DNA of 35,478 nucleotides from an uncultured Paenalcaligenes sp. (GTDB lineage Bacteria > Pseudomonadota > Gammaproteobacteria > Burkholderiales > Burkholderiaceae_B), in assembly GCA_947632305.1 (NCBI GenBank), contig CANROS010000014.1:1-35478 (forward strand). The letters are read 5' to 3'. Of this stretch, positions 18,746 to 25,791 are shown in pieces (the first letter of the stretch is position 1; each line of letters starts with the position of its first letter). A model generated the notes under the pieces. It searched no databases and was not told where the DNA came from. It saw only the letters and a list, made by a program, of their open reading frames with translations. A program made the position numbers and the translations under genes.

Positions 18746-19594
18746 ATGCATTTAGCGTTAATTGGTTGTGGTTTGATGGGTGGCTCATTTGCTCTTGCCA
18801 CCCAACATGGCGGAGCAGTCACCCACGTGACCGGCTACTCCATCCCTCATAGTTCGGCTCAGCATTTTTTTGAACTAGGTGTGATCCAGCAAATTGCGCT
18901 CAGTGCTGCCGAGGCAGTCGCCACTGCCGATGTAGTGATGCTGGCTACACCTGTGGCTACCCTGCCTCACCTTTTAACCGATATCGCTACAGCCCTAAAA
19001 CCCCAAACGCTAGTGATGGATGTGGGCAGCACCAAGCGCAGCGTGCAACAAGCCGCAGTAGATATCTTAGGTGATAAGGCGCATTTTTTTGTGCCTACCC
19101 ACCCCATCGCGGGCAAAGAACAGGCCGGTCACGCTGAGCCGCGTACTCATCTCTATCAAAATAAAACCGTCATCCTCTGTCCTAATGAGCAAACGCATCC
19201 CAAGGCGTTAAGTCTCGCTCACGAGCTGTGGCAACAAACGGGGGCCCATACCCAAGAGCTGAATGCTCTGGATCACGATCGAGGTCTGGCAGCAGTCAGC
19301 CACCTCCCCCATTTATTAGCTTTTGCTTATATGGATGCCTTGTTAGCGCAAACCGACCACCAACAGTTACTCGCTTTAGGCGGGCCCGGTTTTAGAGACT
19401 TTTCCCGTATTGCGGGCTGTGAGGCCAGCATCTGGAAAGATATTCTTATTGATAATCAAGATCAAATCCTGCCCTTACTTCAAGCAGTACGTCAGTCCAC
19501 ACTAGAACTAGAATTACTAATCACTAAAAACCAACCTAAAAAGCTTGAGTCTGTGCTGAACCAGGCCAGTCAAGCTCGTATTAATTGGCCATAG
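18746..19594 (+). CDS. tyrA: Prephenate dehydrogenase family protein
   Basis: TyrA oxidatively decarboxylates prephenate (or arogenate) to the tyrosine precursor. The track starts at 18650 inside tex, which would add 32 residues of out-of-frame tex sequence. The ATG at 18746 gives the expected N-terminus MHLALIGCGLMGGSFAL with the dinucleotide-binding GCGLMGG, preceded by AAGAGG 12 bases upstream. Further motifs: VMDVGSTKRSVQQAA, FVPTHPIAGKEQAGH with the conserved His, and AAVSHLPHLLAFAY. The length is 282 aa. In many Burkholderiales tyrA lies with serC-pheA-aroA, whereas here it sits between tex and a binding protein. The substrate preference cannot be told from the sequence. Confidence 0.9.
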   Translation: MHLALIGCGLMGGSFALATQHGGAVTHVTGYSIPHSSAQHFFELGVIQQIALSAAEAVATADVVMLATPVATLPHLLTDIATALKPQTLVMDVGSTKRSVQQAAVDILGDKAHFFVPTHPIAGKEQAGHAEPRTHLYQNKTVILCPNEQTHPKALSLAHELWQQTGAHTQELNALDHDRGLAAVSHLPHLLAFAYMDALLAQTDHQQLLALGGPGFRDFSRIAGCEASIWKDILIDNQDQILPLLQAVRQSTLELELLITKNQPKKLESVLNQASQARINWP

Positions 19595-19602
19595 GAGTCC
19601 TC

Positions 19603-20577
19603 ATGTTTAAACCTACTTTACGACGTAGTGTCGTCGCTCTAGCCGCTTTTTGTATTTCTAGCGCCGCACTGGCACAACAGAACGTAACCCGTATTATTGT
19701 GCCTTTTTCCGCTGGTGGACCCATTGATGTCACCGCTCGCATTTTGGCAGAAGGCGTCAAAGACGAACTAGGTACCGTCATTATTGAAAACAAACCGGGT
19801 GCAGGCGGAAACATTGGTTCAGATTACGTTGCCAAAGCTAACCCTGATGGCAAAACCATCGGGATCGCCACCCTAGCCTCTCATGCAGTCAACCCTTGGA
19901 TTTACTCCCAAATCCCATTTGATGCTGAAACGGATTTTGCTGCGGTAACGATGATGGTCAACGTCCCTAACGTATTGGTTATGAATAACCTACACGCCGA
20001 AAAACTAGGCATTAATTCAATCCAAGATCTCATTGACTACGCCAAGGCCAATCCAAACAAATTAAACTACGGCTCTGGCGGTAACGGCAGTGGTGGGCAT
20101 TTAGCGGGGGAACTTTTCAAAAAACAAGCTGACATTGATGTCATGCATATTCCCTACAATGGTGGCGCCCCAGCACAACTGGCCTTGCTGTCGGCTGAAG
20201 TGGATTTCACTTTTGATAACCTAGCCACCGCGGCTCCGAACATTAACGGCGGCAAACTAAAAGCCTTAGCCGTTACTACTGACGAACGCTCTGCCATGCT
20301 ACCTGATATCCCCACCGTCAAAGAAAGTGGCTTAGACGATTTCTCTGTATCGACTTGGTGGGGCTTGGTAGCCCCAGCAGGTACCCCTGAGGCAGAAATC
20401 GAAAAACTAAATGCCGCTTTTACTGCTGCGATGGAATCTGAGAAAACCAAAGAACGCTTTGCCGGTTTATTGGTTTCCCCAGCACCTAGCTCTGCCGCTG
20501 AGTTTGATGAACTCATGCGTGCTGAACGTAGCCGTTACAAGCTCATCGTCGAAGAGGCTGGCGCCCAAGTGGACTAA
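19603..20577 (+). CDS. Bug-family (TctC-type) tripartite tricarboxylate transporter substrate-binding protein
   Basis: Bug proteins are periplasmic two-lobed solute receptors that are hugely expanded in Alcaligenaceae. The track start (TTG 19585) is replaced by the ATG at 19603, which has AGGAG five bases upstream, overlapping the tyrA stop. The 324-aa precursor starts with a Sec signal peptide (MFKPTLRRSVVALAAFCI, cleavage expected after ALA at residue 24). The mature part has family signatures IIVPFSAGGPIDVTARILA, VIIENKPGAGGNIGSDYVAK and YGSGGNGSGGHLAGELF. No tctA/tctB membrane genes are nearby, so it either works with a distant transporter or senses a ligand. The ligand (carboxylate or aromatic acid) is unknown. 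Confidence 0.93.
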   Translation: MFKPTLRRSVVALAAFCISSAALAQQNVTRIIVPFSAGGPIDVTARILAEGVKDELGTVIIENKPGAGGNIGSDYVAKANPDGKTIGIATLASHAVNPWIYSQIPFDAETDFAAVTMMVNVPNVLVMNNLHAEKLGINSIQDLIDYAKANPNKLNYGSGGNGSGGHLAGELFKKQADIDVMHIPYNGGAPAQLALLSAEVDFTFDNLATAAPNINGGKLKALAVTTDERSAMLPDIPTVKESGLDDFSVSTWWGLVAPAGTPEAEIEKLNAAFTAAMESEKTKERFAGLLVSPAPSSAAEFDELMRAERSRYKLIVEEAGAQVD

Positions 20578-20589
20578 GCCCCATCTGCC

Positions 20590-21906
20590 CTAGCTTAACA
20601 ACAAGGCCGCTTCTAAGCGGTCTTTTTGTGCCGTATCCAGCTCGGCCACCACTACCTCAGCCACAATCAGCTGATGCGCTTCTGCATGAGGCTGTAGACG
20701 GTATTCCCCAGCCTGCAATTGCTTGCTAATTTGCCCCGCTTGCTTGGGATCAGCAAATGGAACTGACAAAAAGATTTCTTTGTCAGCGGCATCAAATAAA
20801 CGGAACTGAAAACCTTGATCACCACGGAAGCTAGCCACTCGTACCGATTTCGCTTTTTCCTTTTTCGCTGCTTGTTCACGTTGCTGCATTTGAGCCGGCG
20901 AGCGCAGGCCTACCATGGCTCGCATCTCTTGCATCATAGGAGTAGCAATACGACGCGCTTTGGCGGCCCCATCCAACAGCATATGTTCCAAACGCTCGGG
21001 GTTGGCCATGAGTTCGTTGTAAGTTTCACGCATAGGGCTTAGTTCTGCATTAACTAATTCAAACAGTTTTTTCTTGGCATCGCCCCAACCCAAACCGTCT
21101 TTTAATTCGTGCTTGAATTGCTCTGCTTGCGCTGCACTGGCAAACGCTTTATATAAATCAAATAAATGTGAGCCTTCGGCATTTTTGGACTCTCCGGGGA
21201 GTTTAGAATCCGTCACAATGCCATTAATCGCGCTTTGCAATAGCTTTTCGCCACCCTCAAACAAAGGAATGGTGTTGTCATAGCTTTTGGACATTTTACG
21301 CCCGTCTAAGCCAGGTAGCGTTGCCACAGAATCATCAATCAACTCGTAAGGTGGCGTTAAAAAGGTCTGACCTTGAGCGTATAAATGATTAAAACGGTTC
21401 GCAATATCTCGCGCCATTTCTAGGTGCTGAATCTGATCACGCCCCACGGGAACCAAATGCGCACTAAACAGCAAAATATCCGCTGCCATTAAAATAGGAT
21501 AAGAAAACAATCCCATATTAATGCCATCATCCGGCTCTACCCCTTTGGCGGTATTTTGATCCACAGAAGCCTTATAGGCATGGGCTCGATTCATTAACCC
21601 TTTGTTCGTAACACACGTCAACAACCAGCAGAACTCAGGGATTTCGGGAATGTCTGATTGACGGTAGAAAGTGACACGCTCCGGATCCAAACCCGCCGCA
21701 ATCCAAGTTGCTGCAATTTCCAATCTGGAACGAGCTACCCGCTGTGGATCATCGCACTTAATGAGAGCGTGATAGTCAGCCAGAAAGAAAAACGCATCGG
21801 TATCAGGCTGAGTACTGGCATGGACTGCTGGCCGAATAGCGCCAGCATAGTTGCCCAGATGAGGGGTTCCTGATGGGGTAATGCCAGTAAGGACTCGTTG
21901 TGTCAT
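20590..21906 (-). CDS. trpS: Tryptophanyl-tRNA synthetase with a C-terminal extension
   Basis: This class I synthetase charges tRNA-Trp. The N-terminal Rossmann domain has TPSGTPHLGNYAGA (HIGH-type motif), followed by GRDQIQHLEMARDIANRF and GRKMSKSYDNTI (KMSKS). The catalytic and anticodon-binding core ends around residue 345 (KARRIATPMMQEMRAMVGL). The protein continues for about 95 further residues through a charged linker (QREQAAKKEKAK) into a compact-looking beta-rich segment (FRGDQGFQFRLFDAADKE, AGEYRLQPHAEAHQLIVAEV) absent from the 334-aa E. coli enzyme. It is convergent with the bug gene, 12 bp apart, and its 3' end contains that gene's terminator. AGG lies eight bases before the ATG. 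Confidence 0.95.
   Translation of the reverse strand: MTQRVLTGITPSGTPHLGNYAGAIRPAVHASTQPDTDAFFFLADYHALIKCDDPQRVARSRLEIAATWIAAGLDPERVTFYRQSDIPEIPEFCWLLTCVTNKGLMNRAHAYKASVDQNTAKGVEPDDGINMGLFSYPILMAADILLFSAHLVPVGRDQIQHLEMARDIANRFNHLYAQGQTFLTPPYELIDDSVATLPGLDGRKMSKSYDNTIPLFEGGEKLLQSAINGIVTDSKLPGESKNAEGSHLFDLYKAFASAAQAEQFKHELKDGLGWGDAKKKLFELVNAELSPMRETYNELMANPERLEHMLLDGAAKARRIATPMMQEMRAMVGLRSPAQMQQREQAAKKEKAKSVRVASFRGDQGFQFRLFDAADKEIFLSVPFADPKQAGQISKQLQAGEYRLQPHAEAHQLIVAEVVVAELDTAQKDRLEAALLLS
20605..20627 (+). terminator. Plus-strand terminator embedded in the 3' end of trpS
   Basis: Twenty-seven bases past the bug stop, a 7-bp stem (GGCCGCT / AGCGGTC) with a TCTA loop is followed by five Ts on the plus strand. 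It lies antisense inside the last codons of trpS (encoding RLEAAL). It is the likely end of the tex-tyrA-bug transcript. Confidence 0.7.
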
Positions 21907-21945
21907 GATAAAACCTACATCTCTATGGATTAATTTTAATAAGTA

Positions 21946-23037
21946 TTAAAGCACAGCGCTTTGTCTACGCTCTGCCTCTAAATATTCTTTGGACTGCATT
22001 TCCATTAAACGCGATTCGGTCCGATGAAATTCACTTGCCATCGGCCCCTCGGTATACAGTTGTCCCGCCTTGACCTCGGCCGACATAATCAGTTTGACTT
22101 TATGGTCATACAGCACGTCCACCAGCCACGTAAAACGTCGCGCCGCAGAGGCATCCTGCGCTTTCATTTTAGGCACGTCAGATAAAATCACACTACTAAA
22201 ACGACTGGCCAGATCTAAATAATCATTTTGAGAACGCGGCCCCGCGCATAAGGTGTCAAAGTCAAACCAAATGACCTCACCATGACAAGCCAATACGGGT
22301 AGCTCTCGGTTTTCAATTTCGATGTGTGTGGCTGCCGCTGGTGCGCCGCTAAGTGCTTCAAAAGCTGTAATCAACTCGGCCTGAGTCTGATCCGTAAGAG
22401 GCGTTAAGTACAAACGTACCTGCTCTAAGGTGCGTCGACGGTAATCCACACCCGTATCCACATTAAGCACATCCATTCGTTTTTTTATAAGGGCGATGGC
22501 AGGTAAAATACGGTCGCGGTGCAAACCATCGGTATAGAGCAAGTCAGGCTGATAGTTGGAGGTCATCACAAAGCTCACGCCATGCTTAAAGAGTTCATCT
22601 AGCAGCTTATAGAGGATCATGGCATCCGCAATATCGGACACGTGAAACTCATCAAAACAGATGATTTCATAACGTTGGGCAATGGTTTTAGCCACGACTT
22701 CGAGCGGGTCTGACTGACTGCGTAATTGTTTAAGTTGTTGGTGCACGCCCCGCATAAACTCATGAAAATGCAAACGCGCTTTACGCTCTATCGGTAGGCA
22801 CTCGTAGAACGCATCCATTAGAAAGCTTTTACCGCGCCCCACTCCTCCCCATAAATAGACGCCCTGCGGTGCTTGGGGTTTTCTCAGCCAACGAGTCAAG
22901 AGCGACTGCTGACTACGGTGATACGCTAAAAAATCATCAAGTAAGCGCTGCAATCGTTGAATGGCTTTTTCTTGGGCAGCATCTGCTTGATAACCCTTGC
23001 TGGCTAAAGCATTTTGATAATAATGAATGACGTCCAT
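21946..23037 (-). CDS. zapE: Cell division protein ZapE (AFG1-like ATPase)
   Basis: ZapE is an AAA+-like P-loop ATPase that associates with the Z-ring and is related to mitochondrial AFG1/LACE1. The 363-aa protein has Walker A GVYLWGGVGRGKSFLMDAFY, Walker B YEIICFDEFHVSDIADAMIL, sensor-like FVMTSNYQPDLLY and RRFTWLVDVLYDHKVKLIMS near the C-terminus. It lies downstream of lpdA but beyond that gene's terminator, and 39 bp before trpS. The odh-lpd-zapE neighbourhood is, to my knowledge, common in Burkholderiales. No clear Shine-Dalgarno sequence precedes the ATG. Confidence 0.94.
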   Translation of the reverse strand: MDVIHYYQNALASKGYQADAAQEKAIQRLQRLLDDFLAYHRSQQSLLTRWLRKPQAPQGVYLWGGVGRGKSFLMDAFYECLPIERKARLHFHEFMRGVHQQLKQLRSQSDPLEVVAKTIAQRYEIICFDEFHVSDIADAMILYKLLDELFKHGVSFVMTSNYQPDLLYTDGLHRDRILPAIALIKKRMDVLNVDTGVDYRRRTLEQVRLYLTPLTDQTQAELITAFEALSGAPAAATHIEIENRELPVLACHGEVIWFDFDTLCAGPRSQNDYLDLASRFSSVILSDVPKMKAQDASAARRFTWLVDVLYDHKVKLIMSAEVKAGQLYTEGPMASEFHRTESRLMEMQSKEYLEAERRQSAVL

Positions 23038-23055
23038 AGGGATAATAATCTAAAC

Positions 23056-23088
23056 AGAAAAAAGGGGCTGACTATGTCGGCCCCTTTT
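23056..23088 (-). terminator. Terminator of the odhA-odhB-lpdA operon
   Basis: A 13-bp stem (AAAAGGGGCTGAC with GTCGGCCCCTTTT, one wobble, 3-nt loop) lies in the 71-bp gap after lpdA, with a run of six Ts on the minus strand. It is expected to separate the odh operon from zapE, at least partly. Confidence 0.85.
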
Positions 23089-23108
23089 ACAAACCACATT
23101 AAACCATC

Positions 23109-24533
23109 TTAGAAGTTTAATGCTCGTTTATCAACAGCTAACGCAGCCTCTTTCATGGCTTCAGATAGTGTTGGGTGGGCATGACATATGCGAGCAATGT
23201 CTTCGGCAGCACCACGGAATTCCATGATAACCACGCCCTCAGCAATCAGCTCGGAAGCCGTTGGGCCTACGATATGAATACCTAAGACTTCATCTGTTTT
23301 AGCATCAGCTAACACTTTCACAAAACCTGTGGTATCGCCTAAAGCACGGGCGCGACCATTGGCCATGAACGGAAACTGACCCGCACGGTACTCACGGCCT
23401 TCTTTTTTGAGTTCTTGTTCGTTTTTACCAACCCATGCAATTTCAGGGGAAGTGTAAATAACCCAAGGAATGGTGTCGAAGTTAACGTGAGGCTGTTGAC
23501 CGGCAATACGCTCAGCCACAGCTACGCCTTCTTCTTCGGCTTTGTGAGCCAACATAGGACCACGAACCACGTCACCTACTGCCCAAACATTAGGCAAGTT
23601 GGTACGGCAATCCTCATCGACCTCGATGAAGCCACGTTCGTCTAGTTTCAGACCCACTACGTCTGCGCCTAAGCCAGTGGTATTGGGCACACGGCCAATA
23701 GCTACGATGAGCTTATCGAATTCGCCTTTGTGCTCTTTGCCATCTGCGTCTTGGTATTTGACTTTGACGTGTTTACCTGTTTCTACCTCTTCGACCTTCA
23801 CACCTAGGTTGATTTCTAAACCTTGCTTTTTGAAGGCTTTTAAGGCTTCTTTGGCTACATCACGGTCAGCAGCGGACAAGAACTCGGGCGCACCTTCGAG
23901 CACAGTGACCTCGGAACCTAAACGACGCCAAACGCTACCTAACTCTAGACCAATCACACCGGCACCGATGACACCAATTTTCTTGGGTACACCGTTGATG
24001 CGCAAAGCACCGTCATTAGAGAGGATTTGTTCTTCGTCAAACGGCAGGCCGGGCAGTTCACGCGCAGAGGAACCGGTGGCAACGACCACCTGTTTAGCGA
24101 TGAGCTCTTCGGGTTTATCGCCCGCTACGTTGATGGACCAACCCGCATCCACTTTGGCATTAAAAGAAGCCGTACCGTGGAAGTAAGTGACTTTGTTCTT
24201 TTTAAATAAAAACAAAATACCTTGGTTGTTTTCGCCAACCACTTTGTCTTTGCGACCCAGTAACGTTTTAAGATCTAAATCCAGACCTTTGACCTTGATA
24301 CCATGATCACCAAAGTGTTTTTCAGCTTGCTCGTAGTGCTCGGAGGACTGCAGTAACGCTTTGGAAGGGATACATCCTACGTTAGTACATGTGCCGCCAG
24401 GAGCGGGTTTGCCTTTATCATCGGACCAGGCATCCACACACGCGACGGACAAACCTAATTGGGCAGCTCGGATGGCGGCTATATAGCCGCCAGGACCTGC
24501 ACCAATGACAACTAAATCAAAATTCTTTGCCAT
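23109..24533 (-). CDS. lpdA: Dihydrolipoyl dehydrogenase (E3 of the 2-oxoglutarate dehydrogenase complex)
   Basis: This FAD-dependent enzyme reoxidises the dihydrolipoyl groups of the E2 subunit using NAD+. The 474-aa protein has an N-terminal FAD site [20 protein letters not shown], the redox-active disulfide [16 protein letters not shown], the NAD-binding [35 protein letters not shown] and the C-terminal catalytic His-Glu pair [14 protein letters not shown]. There is no fused lipoyl domain. It begins 14 bp after odhB, with AAGGA overlapping the odhB stop, and is followed by a strong terminator, so it is dedicated to the odh operon. It could also serve other 2-oxo acid complexes. Confidence 0.97.
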   Translation of the reverse strand: MAKNFDLVVIGAGPGGYIAAIRAAQLGLSVACVDAWSDDKGKPAPGGTCTNVGCIPSKALLQSSEHYEQAEKHFGDHGIKVKGLDLDLKTLLGRKDKVVGENNQGILFLFKKNKVTYFHGTASFNAKVDAGWSINVAGDKPEELIAKQVVVATGSSARELPGLPFDEEQILSNDGALRINGVPKKIGVIGAGVIGLELGSVWRRLGSEVTVLEGAPEFLSAADRDVAKEALKAFKKQGLEINLGVKVEEVETGKHVKVKYQDADGKEHKGEFDKLIVAIGRVPNTTGLGADVVGLKLDERGFIEVDEDCRTNLPNVWAVGDVVRGPMLAHKAEEEGVAVAERIAGQQPHVNFDTIPWVIYTSPEIAWVGKNEQELKKEGREYRAGQFPFMANGRARALGDTTGFVKVLADAKTDEVLGIHIVGPTASELIAEGVVIMEFRGAAEDIARICHAHPTLSEAMKEAALAVDKRALNF

Positions 24534-24547
24534 GATGCTGTAATTCC

Positions 24548-25744
24548 TTAGATATCTAACAATAGACGCTGTGGGTCTTCGAGGGCATCTTTCATTGCCA
24601 CCAAGCCTAATACGGCATCACGACCATCAATAATGCGGTGATCGTAAGACATCGCCAAGTAGTTCATAGGACGAACTACTACTTGACCATTTTCTACAAC
24701 AGCACGGTCTTTGGTCGCATGTACACCTAAAATGGCAGACTGTGGTGGGTTAATGATAGGGGTAGATAGCATGGAGCCAAATACACCACCATTAGAGATG
24801 GAGAAAGTACCACCGGTTAGCTCTTCTAGAGTTAGCTTGCCTTCTTGGGCACGACGACCGAACTCGGCAATTTGCTTTTCAATATCAGCAATAGACATTT
24901 GGTCTACGTTGCGCAAAATAGGCACCACCAAACCACGTGGGCTGCTCACAGCAATACCAATATCAAAGTAGCCGTGGTAAACAATGTCTTTACCGTCTAC
25001 AGACGCATTCAAGATCGGGTATTTTTTCAGGGCAGCAACAGCGGCTTTCACAAAGAAAGACATAAAGCCCAGTTTAACACCGTGCTCTTTTTCAAACTTG
25101 TCGCGATACTGTTTGCGTAGCTCGATCACGGCGTGCATGTTGACTTCGTTAAATGTAGTCAAGATGGCATTTTCTTGTTGGGACTGCAACAAACGCTCGG
25201 CCACACGAGCGCGTAGACGGCTCATGGGCACACGCTGCTCGGGACGACCATCTAAAGATAGAGCCACAGGCGCTGCAGGAGCAGCAGCTTTAGCTGCACC
25301 GGCTTGTGCACCAACTGCATCGGCTTTGGTCACACGACCATCACGACCCGTACCCGCTACGTCTGTTACGTCCACGCCTTTTTCTGCCAAAATTTTGCTG
25401 GCAGCAGGTGAAGCAGCAGTCACTGTGGTGGCTGCAGCAGCAGGGGCAGAGGCAACAGGTGCCTCGGCAGGCGCTTCGGCTGCAGGAGCGGCAGCGGCTT
25501 TGGCTTCGGTATCAATACGAGCCAAAACTTCGCCTGAAGTCACCGTGCTGCCATCGCCTTTAACGATTTCTACTAGCACACCAGCCGAAGGCGCTGGGAC
25601 TTCTAGGACAACTTTATCGGTTTCCACATCAATCAAGATTTCATCCTGACCAACGGCTTCACCAGGTTGTTTTTTCCACTCGAGTAAAGTGGCTTCGGAT
25701 ACAGACTCGGATAACTCCGGTACTAAAATTTCAATAATAGCCAT
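24548..25744 (-). CDS. odhB: Dihydrolipoamide succinyltransferase (E2 of 2-oxoglutarate dehydrogenase)
   Basis: The E2 core transfers the succinyl group from lipoamide to CoA. The 398-aa protein has one N-terminal lipoyl domain (lipoylated Lys in [13 protein letters not shown], about residue 43), an Ala/Pro-rich linker (about 80-108), a peripheral subunit-binding domain ([20 protein letters not shown] and [11 protein letters not shown]), a second Ala-rich linker and the catalytic domain with [16 protein letters not shown] and [14 protein letters not shown] (catalytic His/Asp). It lies 47 bp after odhA. The equivalent E. coli symbol is sucB. The Ala-rich linkers give long false ORFs on the opposite strand. 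Confidence 0.97.
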   Translation of the reverse strand: MAIIEILVPELSESVSEATLLEWKKQPGEAVGQDEILIDVETDKVVLEVPAPSAGVLVEIVKGDGSTVTSGEVLARIDTEAKAAAAPAAEAPAEAPVASAPAAAATTVTAASPAASKILAEKGVDVTDVAGTGRDGRVTKADAVGAQAGAAKAAAPAAPVALSLDGRPEQRVPMSRLRARVAERLLQSQQENAILTTFNEVNMHAVIELRKQYRDKFEKEHGVKLGFMSFFVKAAVAALKKYPILNASVDGKDIVYHGYFDIGIAVSSPRGLVVPILRNVDQMSIADIEKQIAEFGRRAQEGKLTLEELTGGTFSISNGGVFGSMLSTPIINPPQSAILGVHATKDRAVVENGQVVVRPMNYLAMSYDHRIIDGRDAVLGLVAMKDALEDPQRLLLDI

Positions 25745-25791
25745 AATATTTTCCGTGTAATAAATGTGTCTTCGTTATGTTTGCAGCCGCA

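Noticed and set aside
24984-25649. 221-aa Ala/Ser/Thr-rich ORF antisense to odhB
   Set aside because: It is the complement of the Ala/Pro-rich linkers of odhB, with no ribosome binding site or recognisable domain.
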